A stretch of DNA of 64,000 nt, from the NCBI GenBank assembly GCA_000961725.1, contig LADS01000055.1, forward strand, positions 62,001 through 126,000, in the 5' to 3' direction. The notes under the pieces were generated by a model. It did not search any database. It was given only the letters and a program-made list of their open reading frames with translations, and was not told the origin of the DNA. Source of the stretch: Desulfobulbaceae bacterium BRH_c16a. GTDB taxonomy: Bacteria; Desulfobacterota; Desulfobulbia; Desulfobulbales; Desulfocapsaceae. Shown in pieces: positions 16,297 through 25,846 of this stretch; within the stretch, counting starts at the first letter, position 1; each line of letters starts with the position of its first letter. The translations under genes and the position numbers were made by a program.

Positions 16297-17661
16297 ATGC
16301 TATCAGATCTGAAACGCATAATCGACCAGATCAGCAGAGATCGTGGTTTTGATAAAACATTGCTGATAGAGGCCATCGAAGAGGCCGTCCAGTCCGCTGC
16401 CAGGAAGAAATTCGGGAGTCGCCGGGAAATTGAGGTTCGCTACAATGAAGAATACGGTGAAGTGGAGGTTTTTCAATTCAGGAACGTTGTGGAAGAGGCC
16501 GAAGACGAGCAGACCGAAATTTCTTTTGTCGATGCCCAGAAACTCGACCCCGATGTCCAGTTAGGCGATGAACTTGGCGAGAAGATGGAGGATATCAGCG
16601 ATCTCGGCAGAATTGCCGCGCAATCCGCCAAGCAGGTAATCATCCATAAGATGAAGGATGCTGAAAAAGAAGTCATTTACGATATGTTCAAGGACCGCGT
16701 CGGCGAGGTGGTAAGCGGCATCGTCCAGCGATTTGAACGGGGCAACATGGTCGTCAACCTTGGCCGCACCGATGCGATCTTGCCTAAGGACCAGCAGATT
16801 GCCAAACGCTCTTTCAAGCAGGGGGACCGAATCAGGGCCTACCTGAAGGAAGTGCGGCAGACCAGCCGTGACTCCCAGCTCATTCTGTCGAGAACCTGCG
16901 ATGAGTTCCTGGCTAAGCTGTTCCAGCTGGAAGTACCGGAAATGGCAGAAGGAATTGTCCGGGTGATGGGAGTCAGCCGGGAACCCGGTTTTCGTGCAAA
17001 AATTGCGGTCAGTTCTTCCGAGAGCGATGTCGATCCGGTAGGTGCATGTGTCGGGATGAAAGGGTCCAGGGTGCAAAATGTTGTGCAGGAACTCCAGGGT
17101 GAGCGTATCGATATCGTCACCTGGAGTCCCGATCCGGCAAAGTATGTCTATAACGCCTTGGCACCTGCCCATGTCAGCATGGTCATGGCAGATGAAGATG
17201 CCCGGTCGTTACTGGTAGTCGTTCCGAACGATCAACTCTCTCTGGCCATCGGCCGACAGGGACAGAACGTGCGTCTTGCCTCGAAGCTCATCGGCTGGCG
17301 GATCGATGTAAAAAGTGAACAGCGCTACGCCAATTTGTCCGACCCCGGCTATCAGTCCCTCTTGGGACTCAAGGGAATCGATGAATCGCTTGCCGATCAG
17401 CTTTTTGGCAAAGGAATTCATTCTTCTGCCGTACTTGCAGGAAAAAGCGCGAGCGATTTGATGGTAATACGTTCCATTGATGAAGCATTTGCCCAGAAGC
17501 TCATTAAGGAAGCACAGGCAAACCCTTTTCAGGGACAAACTCCTGAGGGAGGCGACAATGGCGCCTCATTACTTTCTTCAACAGAGGAGGTGGCCTCTCA
17601 AGAATCCTTCAAGGATGAAGAGGGCGACGTTGCTGCAGGAAATGAGGAAGCGCGGGAGTAG
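16297..17661 (+). CDS. nusA: Transcription elongation/termination factor NusA
   Basis: A 454-residue RNA polymerase-binding factor involved in pausing, termination and antitermination. In order: the N-terminal NusA domain, an S1 domain around residues 130-200 (VGEVVSGIVQRFERGNMVVNLGRTDAILP), two KH domains (CVGMKGSRVQNVVQELQGERIDIV; AIGRQGQNVRLASKLIGWRIDV), then a short helix-hairpin-helix tail and an acidic C-terminus. It lacks the second AR repeat of E. coli NusA, and its length is between short and long forms. A GGGGTAAGAG site lies before the ATG. The neighbours rimP, ylxR and infB are canonical. Confidence 0.96.
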   Translation: MLSDLKRIIDQISRDRGFDKTLLIEAIEEAVQSAARKKFGSRREIEVRYNEEYGEVEVFQFRNVVEEAEDEQTEISFVDAQKLDPDVQLGDELGEKMEDISDLGRIAAQSAKQVIIHKMKDAEKEVIYDMFKDRVGEVVSGIVQRFERGNMVVNLGRTDAILPKDQQIAKRSFKQGDRIRAYLKEVRQTSRDSQLILSRTCDEFLAKLFQLEVPEMAEGIVRVMGVSREPGFRAKIAVSSSESDVDPVGACVGMKGSRVQNVVQELQGERIDIVTWSPDPAKYVYNALAPAHVSMVMADEDARSLLVVVPNDQLSLAIGRQGQNVRLASKLIGWRIDVKSEQRYANLSDPGYQSLLGLKGIDESLADQLFGKGIHSSAVLAGKSASDLMVIRSIDEAFAQKLIKEAQANPFQGQTPEGGDNGASLLSSTEEVASQESFKDEEGDVAAGNEEARE

Positions 17662-17686
17662 AAGGAATCTGCAATCCTAAGGGACA

Positions 17687-17893
17687 ATGGCTGTGATTTT
17701 CCGTACCTGCACCGTCTGTGGGAAAAAAAAAGCCAGGCAGGAACTCCAACGTTTCGTCTGGCGGGATGGTGGGCCGACGCTGGATGTTCGACAGTCGCTC
17801 CCGGGTAGAGGGGCGTACTGCTGTCAGGAGGATAATTGCCACCGGCTCTTTCTTCGACAGGAAAGAAAATGGAAAAGATTATTTCGTCTTTAA
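17687..17893 (+). CDS. ylxR: YlxR/RnpM-family RNA-binding protein
   Basis: A 68-residue basic protein of the YlxR (DUF448) family. It has the family's RTCTVCGKKKAR start, the central PGRGAYCC motif (canonical PGRGAY(V/I)C) and a basic tail. In Bacillus the homologue RnpM binds RNase P RNA. Position between nusA and infB is diagnostic. An AAGGG ribosome site lies shortly before the ATG. Confidence 0.93.
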   Translation: MAVIFRTCTVCGKKKARQELQRFVWRDGGPTLDVRQSLPGRGAYCCQEDNCHRLFLRQERKWKRLFRL

Positions 17894-17983
17894 AAAGATT
17901 TAAAATATTCATCAATTGTAGATTCGGATATATAATTTACCGATGAGTGAAATGATTGTTGCAATGCAATACGGGAGTAAAGG

Positions 17984-20806
17984 ATGAGCAGAATCAGGGT
18001 ATATGAGCTGGCCAAAGAGACCGGCATGAGCAGCAAAGCATTGACCGACAAACTGGTTGAAATGGGCTTTGATATTAAGGGGCACAGTTCATCGGTCGAT
18101 GACGAAACAGCTGAAAAAATCCGGAATACGGTTCTGAAATCGGTCAATACTGAACTTGTGGAAAAACGCATTGACAGCGATGATGACAGACGAACGGTAA
18201 TACGGCGCAGAACTACGGTGATAAGGCGGAGGGCAGTTGCGGCGGATGAAGCTCCGGAGGAGACCATGGAGCAAGAAAAGCCTGCCGAGACTGTAGCTGC
18301 GCAGCCGGATGAAGTGCCGACCGTCACTCCTGTTGTGCAGGAAGAGCCAAAAACCATCGCACCGCTGCAAGCAGAGCAAGAAATAGTCGATCAGCCATCC
18401 GCCGTCGAATCTCCAGTGACCCGCCAGGTTGGCGAGCCGGAAGTTCAGCAGGTTACGGATAAAAGCCAGGCAACAGTTCCTTCCTCACCGGACGCTCAGC
18501 AGATGAAAACGTCAATTGAATCGACTGATACCGACACAGTCGGAGTTGTCGAAGAAGAAAAGCCTGCTCCTGCTTTCCCCATTAAAACCGAATTCAAGCC
18601 GGTTCCTGCAAAAGGAACGGCTGGCCAGGAACCGGGTGCCGGCAGGTTTGACAAGAGAGACAAGAGAGACAAAAAACCCGCACCGCGAAAGCCAATGGCA
18701 AGGGTTGTCCGGACCATCGAGTTGCCGACAGTTGAAGATACTCAGGCGACTCATGCCAGGAAAAAGACCGGAAAACCGGTTCAACAGAGACGGCCTGCTC
18801 CGGTAAAACCGGCGGAGACGGTTGTTGCTTCAGTTGAGGAAGTGACCAAAGCCAAGAAAAAGAGCAAAAAAGTAGAACTCGATGACAGTAAAGATGCTGA
18901 ATTCCGGCGTGGCGGGAAGAAAGGCCAGAAAAATGTTAAATTCACCCATTTCGCCCAGGATTACCAGGATCGTGAAGGCGGGCGGCGTGGCGGAAAACGT
19001 GGTAGAAAAATGCCGAAAGTGGTGCCTGCTGCTGCCGAAATGAAGGCCAGCAAAAAACGATTTAAGGTATTTGATACCATCAGTGTCGGTGATTTGGCCC
19101 AACGAATGAAAATTAAGGCCAGCGAGGTAATCGCCAAACTCATGGGGCTTGGGGTTATGGCTACCATCAACCAGCCGGTCGATACGGAATCGGCAATGCT
19201 CATAGCCGCCGATTTCGGTTACGAGGTCGAGCAGGGAATCACTGAGGAGATTGGTGTGCAGCTCCTCCAGGAAGCGGAGCAGGGCGGTGAAAAACAACAC
19301 CGTTCGCCGGTGGTTACCGTTATGGGGCATGTCGATCACGGCAAGACCTCAATCCTCGATGCCATCCGAAAAACCGATGTGGCGCTGGGAGAGGCCGGTG
19401 GCATTACCCAGCATATCGGTGCGTATCATGTGCGGTCAAGCTATGGAGATGTGACCTTCGTCGATACCCCTGGCCATGCCGCTTTCACCGAGATGCGGTC
19501 TCGCGGAGCACAGGTGACCGATATAGTTATTCTGGTTGTTGCCGCCGATGACGGTGTCATGGATCAGACCCGGGAGGCAATTCACCATGCTCAGGCGGCC
19601 AACGTGCCTATCATCGTGGCGGTCAACAAGATCGATAAAGAAAACGCCGATGTCGACAGGGTCAAGCGAGAACTCTCGGATCTTAATCTTATGCCCGAAG
19701 ATTGGGGCGGCGAGACGATGTATTGCGAAACTTCCGCCAAAAAGAATGTCGGTATCGACAGCCTGATGGAATCGATCCAGCTTCTGGCGGAGATACTCGA
19801 ACTGCGGGCGGATGTCAGCCGTAAAGCCAGGGGCAGGGTTGTCGAGGCTCAACTCCATAAAGGGCGAGGACCTGTTGCCACGGTTCTTATCCAGGAAGGT
19901 ACGCTGCGGCTTGGTGAGTATTTCGTCGTCGGTCAGTTCAGCGGTAAAGTCAGGGCCATGCTCGATGATAAAGGGCGGACACTCAAGGAGGCAGGTCCCT
20001 CGATACCGGTAGAGGTTCAGGGGCTCTCGGGGGTGCCGAGTGCCGGCGATGAATTTGTCGTGGTAACCGATGAGAAGATGGCAAGGAGTGTTTCCCAGGT
20101 AAGGGCACTGAAGGCCAGGGAAAATGAGCTGGGCGCAATCACCAAGATCTCTCTGGACAGGCTCTTCGAACAGATGAACGAAGGCGATGTACAGGAACTT
20201 CGCGTCGTGCTCCGGGCGGACGTCCAGGGTACTCTCGAGGCCTTTGTCAAGGCTGCCGAGGATCTCTCCACCAAGGACATCAAGGTCAAGATTCTTCATG
20301 AAGGGACCGGCACTATTACCGAGTCGGATATTCTTCTCGCTTCGGCATCGGATGCCGTCATAATCGGCTTCAATGTCAGGCCGACGGTCAAGGTCAAAGA
20401 ACTGGCGGTCAAGGAAAACGTCGATGTACGGTCGTATGATGTCATCTATCATGCCCTTGACGATATTCGAAAAGCCATGGTCGGTATGCTTGAACCGACG
20501 TTCGTCGAACAGGTCATAGGCATCGCCGAGGTTCGCGAAACTTTCAGCGTTCCGAAGATAGGAACTATTGCCGGATGTTCGGTCATCGAGGGCAAGATTC
20601 TCAGAACCGCTAAAGTTCGTGTATTGCGTGAAGGCGTGGTAATATATACCGGAAAGCTTGCATCGCTCAGAAGATTCAAGGACGATGTCAAAGAGGTGCT
20701 TAATGGTTATGAATGCGGTATCGGCGTAGAGAAATTCAACGATATCAAAATCGGGGATCATCTTGAAGCCTTCGTCATGAACGAAGTCGAAGCAACCCTC
20801 GAATAA
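17984..20806 (+). CDS. infB: Translation initiation factor IF-2
   Basis: A 940-residue GTPase that brings initiator fMet-tRNA to the 30S subunit. An IF2_N domain spans residues 1-50 (YELAKETGMSSKALTDKLVEMGF). A long, low-complexity Glu/Pro/Lys-rich linker follows to about 360, with a duplicated DKRDKRDKK patch at about 222-230. A second IF2_N domain lies around 365-415. The G domain starts near residue 448 with GHVDHGKT, then DTPGHAAF, and NKIDKEN. Domains II-IV follow to the C-terminus. The total is longer than E. coli IF-2 because of the linker. GTP motifs are intact. Confidence 0.97.
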   Translation: MSRIRVYELAKETGMSSKALTDKLVEMGFDIKGHSSSVDDETAEKIRNTVLKSVNTELVEKRIDSDDDRRTVIRRRTTVIRRRAVAADEAPEETMEQEKPAETVAAQPDEVPTVTPVVQEEPKTIAPLQAEQEIVDQPSAVESPVTRQVGEPEVQQVTDKSQATVPSSPDAQQMKTSIESTDTDTVGVVEEEKPAPAFPIKTEFKPVPAKGTAGQEPGAGRFDKRDKRDKKPAPRKPMARVVRTIELPTVEDTQATHARKKTGKPVQQRRPAPVKPAETVVASVEEVTKAKKKSKKVELDDSKDAEFRRGGKKGQKNVKFTHFAQDYQDREGGRRGGKRGRKMPKVVPAAAEMKASKKRFKVFDTISVGDLAQRMKIKASEVIAKLMGLGVMATINQPVDTESAMLIAADFGYEVEQGITEEIGVQLLQEAEQGGEKQHRSPVVTVMGHVDHGKTSILDAIRKTDVALGEAGGITQHIGAYHVRSSYGDVTFVDTPGHAAFTEMRSRGAQVTDIVILVVAADDGVMDQTREAIHHAQAANVPIIVAVNKIDKENADVDRVKRELSDLNLMPEDWGGETMYCETSAKKNVGIDSLMESIQLLAEILELRADVSRKARGRVVEAQLHKGRGPVATVLIQEGTLRLGEYFVVGQFSGKVRAMLDDKGRTLKEAGPSIPVEVQGLSGVPSAGDEFVVVTDEKMARSVSQVRALKARENELGAITKISLDRLFEQMNEGDVQELRVVLRADVQGTLEAFVKAAEDLSTKDIKVKILHEGTGTITESDILLASASDAVIIGFNVRPTVKVKELAVKENVDVRSYDVIYHALDDIRKAMVGMLEPTFVEQVIGIAEVRETFSVPKIGTIAGCSVIEGKILRTAKVRVLREGVVIYTGKLASLRRFKDDVKEVLNGYECGIGVEKFNDIKIGDHLEAFVMNEVEATLE

Positions 20807-20817
20807 GGACGGTTTTT

Positions 20818-21240
20818 GTGGCAAATTGGGATCCTAAAAAAACACTGGACTCCATCGGGATCGGTGGGAAGAATGAGCAGAAAAGATCGTCACGGGTAGC
20901 CGAAGCGATCCGCAACGAGCTGTCGATGCTGCTTGTCAGCAAGGCGCAGGACCCGCGTTTGCTGAATCTCAGCATTTCGCGGGTGGAGGTCGCCGATGAC
21001 CTCAGTTCGGCGAAGATCTTTTTTACCGTTCTTGGCGATGCTAAAGCGGCAAAAGAAGCAGAGGAAGGTCTGCAGCGAGCCAAAGGCTTTTTTCGCAGTC
21101 ATATTGCCCGTACACTCAATTTGCGCTTTACACCTGATCTCCAGTTCCGATATGATGATGTAGTGGGTAAGGTCGCAGAGCTGGAAGAGATTTTTCAGGA
21201 AATCGCCAATGAACGAAAGTCCCGAGATGACAATTCCTGA
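20818..21240 (+). CDS. rbfA: Ribosome-binding factor A
   Basis: A 140-residue KH-fold protein that binds the 5' region of 16S rRNA during late 30S maturation. Family stretches: SRVAEAIRNELSMLL, DPRLLNLSISRVEVADDLSSAKIFFTVLG and the C-terminal LNLRFTPDLQFRYDD (consensus R.(P/T)EL.F..D). The start is GTG at 20818 with AAGGA upstream, 11 bp after infB. The 3' end overlaps nrnA by 32 bp, implying translational coupling. Confidence 0.95.
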   Translation: MANWDPKKTLDSIGIGGKNEQKRSSRVAEAIRNELSMLLVSKAQDPRLLNLSISRVEVADDLSSAKIFFTVLGDAKAAKEAEEGLQRAKGFFRSHIARTLNLRFTPDLQFRYDDVVGKVAELEEIFQEIANERKSRDDNS

Positions 21241-22216
21241 GAGAATGATTCAGGTAATTCAAGGAGCCGGCAATGTGGTGTTGGTCACCCACTCACATCC
21301 CGACGGAGATGCCCTTGGATCACTTTTCGCATTTGCAGGGATTCTCGATTCCCTCGGCAAAAAGGTATTCTGCTTTCTGGAAGAACCGGTTTCCCATCTT
21401 TACGATTTTCTTCCCAGTATTTCGAGGGCCAGCACGAGCCTCGACGTATACCGTGAGTTTGTTGCCGGAGCCGAAGGAGATATAATTGCCGTCGCCCTGG
21501 ATTGCGGGGATGAAGACCGGCTCGGTAAAACCAAGCAGGAATTCCTTGAGCTCGAACCTTTCCTCGTTATCGATCACCATCGCTCGCATCGACAATTCGG
21601 TACGGCGAGTTGGGTCGATCCGCATCGTTCGTCAACAGGTGAGATGGTTTATGAACTGGCGCTGGCCCTGGAAGCTCCGATAAGCTATGAGTGCGCCTAC
21701 AACCTGTATGTGGCTATCTGCACCGATACCGGTTCCTTCCGCTACGAGAGTACAAAACCACGGACCATGCATATCGCCGCAGAGCTTCTGGAAAGAGGGG
21801 TCCGGCCGGAGGAAGTAGGCAGCCACCTGTACGATAATTCAAGTCAGGAACGGTTGAAACTCATGGAAATGGTGCTTTCAACCATCACTCTCCACGATTC
21901 CGACCAGATTGCCTTAATGTATGTATCTGAGAAGATGTTGGAAGAAAGCGGGGCTACACTGCAGGATGTTGAGGGTTTTATCGATCTTCCAAGATCGTTG
22001 CGATCAGTCAAGGTCGCTGCCCTGGTGAAAGAAGCGAAAGACGGTCAGGTAAGTGTCAGTTTGAGGGCAAAAGGTGAATGCGATGTAGCGCAGGTCGCCA
22101 AGCATTTCGATGGTGGCGGCCATAGGAATGCTGCGGGATTCCGTTGCCAGGGAAAAACTCCAGAACAGGTGTCGCAGGAACTGCTGGTGGCGCTCGGCAA
22201 GGCCTTGACCTGCTAA
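21209..22216 (+). CDS. nrnA: DHH-family nanoRNase / pAp phosphatase
   Basis: A 335-residue DHH-DHHA1 phosphoesterase of the NrnA type, which degrades 2-5 nt RNA and hydrolyses pAp (a by-product of sulfate activation in many bacteria). Catalytic motifs are THSHPDGDALGS, ALDCGD, VIDHHRSH and the substrate-binding GGGHRNAAG near the end. It sits between rbfA and truB, as in many genomes. Its start lies inside the end of rbfA. Confidence 0.93.
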   Translation: MNESPEMTIPERMIQVIQGAGNVVLVTHSHPDGDALGSLFAFAGILDSLGKKVFCFLEEPVSHLYDFLPSISRASTSLDVYREFVAGAEGDIIAVALDCGDEDRLGKTKQEFLELEPFLVIDHHRSHRQFGTASWVDPHRSSTGEMVYELALALEAPISYECAYNLYVAICTDTGSFRYESTKPRTMHIAAELLERGVRPEEVGSHLYDNSSQERLKLMEMVLSTITLHDSDQIALMYVSEKMLEESGATLQDVEGFIDLPRSLRSVKVAALVKEAKDGQVSVSLRAKGECDVAQVAKHFDGGGHRNAAGFRCQGKTPEQVSQELLVALGKALTC

Positions 22217-22238
22217 GCAATGGAAAAGGACAAGACTC

Positions 22239-23000
22239 TTGCAGCAGAATGAACCGCCTGTGCCTGCCCTCTTTGAAGCCGGTGTATTTCTCATTGATAA
22301 ACCTCCCGGTATTACCTCATTCGGAGTGGTAGCCAGATTACGCAGAATCCTGAAGATGAAAAAAGTCGGGCACGCCGGGACCCTTGATCCCTTCGCTACC
22401 GGATTGCTTATCCTTTGTGCCGGGCGCCCGGCTACCAGGATCATCCCTCAATTCATGGAGGGAGAGAAAGAGTATCTCGCTACGTTGCAGCTCGGGGTAG
22501 AAACCACAACCCTTGACACTGAAGGTGCGGTTACTGCCCGAAGGTCTGTCGGTGCTCTCTCCGATGAGGCGATAGAAGAGTGTCTCAGCCGGTTTCGAGG
22601 CAGACAGTTACAGGTGCCTCCCGCTTATTCCGCGTTGAAACATCAGGGTAAACCTCTCTACTATTACGCGCGCAAAGGGATAGAAATAGTCAAAGAAGCT
22701 CGAGAGGTGGACATACGGCAGCTTGTCCGCACGGACGGTAATCATCTGCTTTCCGGTGAAGAGGCTCTCCTTGGCATACGGGTCGTCTGCAGCAAGGGAA
22801 CCTATATAAGGACCTTGGCGGCCGATATCGGCCGGGATTTGGGCTGCGGCGCTCATCTCATTCAACTGCGGAGGACCAGGAGCGGCTGTTTTAACGTCGC
22901 GGAAGGGTTAAGTTGGGATGAACTCAGTGATGACGCGGCATTCGATCACTGCATCGGTAAGATGATATCTGTCGATGAAGTATGTAAATTGTTGCAATAA
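22239..23000 (+). CDS. truB: tRNA pseudouridine-55 synthase TruB
   Basis: A 253-residue enzyme making pseudouridine-55 in the T loop of tRNAs. The catalytic aspartate is in GHAGTLDPFATGLL (about residue 48). Other hallmarks: IDKPPGITSF, PPAYSALKHQGKPLYYYARKG and GTYIRTLAADIGRDLGCGAHL. The chosen start is TTG at 22239, with AAAGGA eight bases upstream, 22 bp after nrnA; there is no in-frame ATG before the conserved core. The C-terminal PUA extension of E. coli TruB is short or absent. Confidence 0.94.
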   Translation: MQQNEPPVPALFEAGVFLIDKPPGITSFGVVARLRRILKMKKVGHAGTLDPFATGLLILCAGRPATRIIPQFMEGEKEYLATLQLGVETTTLDTEGAVTARRSVGALSDEAIEECLSRFRGRQLQVPPAYSALKHQGKPLYYYARKGIEIVKEAREVDIRQLVRTDGNHLLSGEEALLGIRVVCSKGTYIRTLAADIGRDLGCGAHLIQLRRTRSGCFNVAEGLSWDELSDDAAFDHCIGKMISVDEVCKLLQ

Positions 23001-23054
23001 TCACCCGAGTTGACTAGTGTGTACTTTACGGTGTTGTTTCGATAATGTATCTAA

Positions 23055-23089
23055 CGGTCTGTCGGGTTCGCCACCAATTTCGCAGACCG
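23055..23089 (+). other. Stem-loop between truB and rpsO
   Basis: CGGTCTG at 23055-23061 and CAGACCG at 23083-23089 form a 7-bp stem with a 21-base loop and no T tract. It may be a processing site or part of the rpsO leader; no function can be assigned. Confidence 0.35.
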
Positions 23090-23193
23090 ATGTTGTCAAA
23101 GCACTGAAAATCCTCTGTTTTCGAGGGCGGAAGTTTTGTTTTTTAATCTAAATATCAGATCTCCATTTACTATACATATCCAGGAGGATTGTC

Positions 23194-23463
23194 GTGGCAC
23201 AGTCAGCTGTAAAGAAAAATGAAATTATAGAGAAGTTCAAGACCCACCCAACCGACACCGGTTCGTCTGAAGTGCAGATTGCTCTTCTCACCGATCGAAT
23301 TACATATCTTACTGAGCATTTCAAAGTGCACGCTAAGGATCATCACTCAAGACAAGGACTTTTGAAACTGGTTGGGCAGCGTCGCAGCCTGCTTGATTAT
23401 CTGAAAAAGAAGAACATTGAGAAATACCGGGAAATGCTCAAGGAACTCAATCTTCGTAAGTAG
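23194..23463 (+). CDS. rpsO: 30S ribosomal protein S15
   Basis: An 89-residue primary 16S-binding ribosomal protein. Canonical motifs: FKTHPTDTGSSEVQIALLTDRI, LTEHFKVHAKDHHSRQGLL and LVGQRRSLLDYLKKKN, ending LNLRK. The start is GTG at 23194 with AGGAGG seven bases upstream. It is followed by an intrinsic terminator and then pnp, the conserved rpsO-pnp order. Confidence 0.97.
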   Translation: MAQSAVKKNEIIEKFKTHPTDTGSSEVQIALLTDRITYLTEHFKVHAKDHHSRQGLLKLVGQRRSLLDYLKKKNIEKYREMLKELNLRK

Positions 23464-23518
23464 TTTCGATGTAATTTGGCAGGATCGCTTGTTGGTTCAG
23501 GCATGGTGCTGTTTATCG

Positions 23519-23559
23519 CCTCAAACAGTTCGAAGGTTTAGGGACTGTTTGAGGTTTTT
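23519..23559 (+). terminator. Intrinsic terminator after rpsO
   Basis: CCTCAAACAGT (23519-23529) and ACTGTTTGAGG (23544-23554) form a perfect 11-bp stem followed by TTTTTGTTGTTTT. Read-through to pnp is likely partial, as in E. coli. Confidence 0.88.
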
Positions 23560-23667
23560 GTTGTTTTAAGGAATTCCGAAAAAAGAGAGCATACGGGGCT
23601 GGTGGATAATCCAGTCGAGAGAAAGATACTGCGCCTTTCCCTGATGCTACACACATCTGGAGAAATT

Positions 23668-25746
23668 ATGTTGAATAAAGTAGAAGCAGAAATCGGTGGC
23701 AAGATCATTTCCATCGAAACAGGAAAAATTGCCAAACAGGCATCCGGTTCGATAGTCATGCGATCGGGTGAGACCATGGTGCTGGTTACCGCTATCAGTG
23801 CCACAGAAACGAAAGCCGACATGGGGTTTTTACCCCTGACGATCGAATATCAGGAGAAACTTGCTTCAGTCGGAAGGATTCCTGGCAACTATTTCCGTCG
23901 GGAAATCGGTCGCCCAAGCGACAATGAGGTGTTGACCTGCAGAATAATCGATCGCCCCATGAGACCTTTGTTCCCAAACGGGTATCGTTCTGAAACACAG
24001 GTTATCGCCACGGTTCTTTCCGCGGATCAGAACAATCAACCGGATATGCTCGCCTTGACCGGCGCCTCATGTGCTTTGATGATGTCCGACATCCCGTTCA
24101 ACGGTCCTGTGGCCGGTGGTCGAGTTGGGTATATTGACGGGAAATATGTGCTTAACCCGAGTGTTTCCGAACTGAAAACATCGGCGATGGATATAGTCGT
24201 TGCCTGCACCCGCAACGCAGTGGTCATGGTGGAAGGAAAGGCCGATGAGTTAAGTGAGGCTGAAATCCTTGCCGGCATTTTTTATGCCTTTGAAAACCTC
24301 CAGCCATTGAACGAACTGCAGGAAGAGCTCCGCAAATCCTTCGGAAAACCCAAGCGCCCGGTAGCTGAGGTGCAGATAGATGGCGAACTCATGACCAAAG
24401 TCCAGGAGATCGCCGCAGCTGGGATGGACAAGGTTTTCAATACCTCCGACAAACTCGAGCGCAGCAGTGTCTATGACACGCTCAAGCAGGAAGTAGTGGC
24501 TGCTCTTGATTCGGAAGGGACAAGAAGTGCTGAAATTAAAGAACTTCTTTCTTCCTTTAAAAAATCATTCATGCGCAAAAAAATCGTCAATGACCAAATC
24601 AGGATCGGCGGAAGAAAATCCAATGAGGTAAGGGACATTTCCTGTGAGACAGGATATCTTCCCCGGACCCACGGCTCCGCACTTTTCACCCGTGGTGAAA
24701 CCCAGGCGCTGGTTTCGACAACTTTAGGAAGTGAGCGCGATAAACAGCGGGTCGAGACCTTGCACGGGGAAGAGACCAACCGCTTTATGCTGCACTATAA
24801 TTTTCCTCCTTATTGTGTTGGCGAAGTACGTGGTTTGCGTGGACCGTCGCGGCGTGATATCGGTCATGGGACCCTCGCCACCAGGGGACTCGAAGCAGTT
24901 CTGCCGGCGGAAGCGGATTTCCCTTATTCCATACGGGTCGTTTCCGAGGTTCTCGAATCAAACGGCTCCTCGTCGATGGCTACGGTATGTGGCGGGAGCA
25001 TGGCCATGATGGATGCCGGTGTGCCGCTGAAGAGCCCGGTTTCCGGTATAGCCATGGGACTTATCAAGGAAGGGGAAAAGGTGGTTATTCTTTCCGATAT
25101 CCTTGGCGATGAAGATCATCTTGGCGATATGGATTTCAAGGTGGTTGGTACCAGTGCAGGAATTACCTCCCTGCAGATGGATATCAAGATCGATGGTGTC
25201 GATCGGCAGATCATGGGCGATGCTCTTGCCCAGGCAAAAGAGGGCAGGATTCATATCCTGGCGGAAATGAAAAAAAGTATTTCCGCTTCCCGTTCCGAGG
25301 TTGCCGAACATGCGCCGAAGTTCCTCGTTCACAAAATCAATCCGGACAAGATTCGCGATCTGATCGGCCCCGGCGGAAAAATCATCAAAGAACTGTCGGC
25401 GGAATTCGATGCGAAAATCGAGGTAGACGATTCCGGTCTGGTGAAAATATTCGCCCTGAGCGGCGATCTCGCCGATGCTCTTGTCCTCAAGATAAAAGGC
25501 ATCACCGCGGAAGCCGAGATTGGCGCAATTTACAAGGGCACGGTCAAGACCATTAAAGATTTTGGCGCTTTTGTCGAAATCCTCCCCGGAACCGACGGTC
25601 TTGTGCACATTTCCGAGCTCGATGTGAAGCGTGTCGCCAAGGTAACCGATGTGGTCCAGGAAGGCGACGTAATCGAGGTGAAAGTGCTGGATGTTGACAA
25701 TCGCGGTCGGATTCGTTTGAGCCGCAAGGCCCTGCTTGAGGGATAG
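23668..25746 (+). CDS. pnp: Polyribonucleotide nucleotidyltransferase (PNPase)
   Basis: A 692-residue phosphorolytic 3'-5' exoribonuclease of the RNA degradosome type. Two RNase PH folds flank a helical domain; the second core has SDILGDEDHLGDMDFKVVGT with the metal-binding aspartates. A KH domain (IRDLIGPGGKIIKEL) and a C-terminal S1 domain (YKGTVKTIKDFGAFVEI) bind RNA. The frame opens at 23602, but ATG 23668 (MLNKVEAEIGG) is taken because the family starts there and GGAGA lies six bases upstream. A terminator follows 30 bp after the stop. Confidence 0.96.
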   Translation: MLNKVEAEIGGKIISIETGKIAKQASGSIVMRSGETMVLVTAISATETKADMGFLPLTIEYQEKLASVGRIPGNYFRREIGRPSDNEVLTCRIIDRPMRPLFPNGYRSETQVIATVLSADQNNQPDMLALTGASCALMMSDIPFNGPVAGGRVGYIDGKYVLNPSVSELKTSAMDIVVACTRNAVVMVEGKADELSEAEILAGIFYAFENLQPLNELQEELRKSFGKPKRPVAEVQIDGELMTKVQEIAAAGMDKVFNTSDKLERSSVYDTLKQEVVAALDSEGTRSAEIKELLSSFKKSFMRKKIVNDQIRIGGRKSNEVRDISCETGYLPRTHGSALFTRGETQALVSTTLGSERDKQRVETLHGEETNRFMLHYNFPPYCVGEVRGLRGPSRRDIGHGTLATRGLEAVLPAEADFPYSIRVVSEVLESNGSSSMATVCGGSMAMMDAGVPLKSPVSGIAMGLIKEGEKVVILSDILGDEDHLGDMDFKVVGTSAGITSLQMDIKIDGVDRQIMGDALAQAKEGRIHILAEMKKSISASRSEVAEHAPKFLVHKINPDKIRDLIGPGGKIIKELSAEFDAKIEVDDSGLVKIFALSGDLADALVLKIKGITAEAEIGAIYKGTVKTIKDFGAFVEILPGTDGLVHISELDVKRVAKVTDVVQEGDVIEVKVLDVDNRGRIRLSRKALLEG

Positions 25747-25776
25747 CAGCGTCCGCGGACTTATCGTTAATGTGGT

Positions 25777-25812
25777 AAAGCCGACTCCTTGCAAGGGGGG
25801 TCGGCTTTTTTT
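25777..25812 (+). terminator. Intrinsic terminator after pnp
   Basis: AAAGCCGAC (25777-25785) pairs with GTCGGCTTT (25800-25808), with TCC/GGG extending the stem inwards, followed by a run of seven T. dut starts 35 bp later, so dut needs read-through or its own promoter. Confidence 0.88.
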
Positions 25813-25846
25813 ATAAGAAGGGGCCAGTGGTACATGCCCCATACAA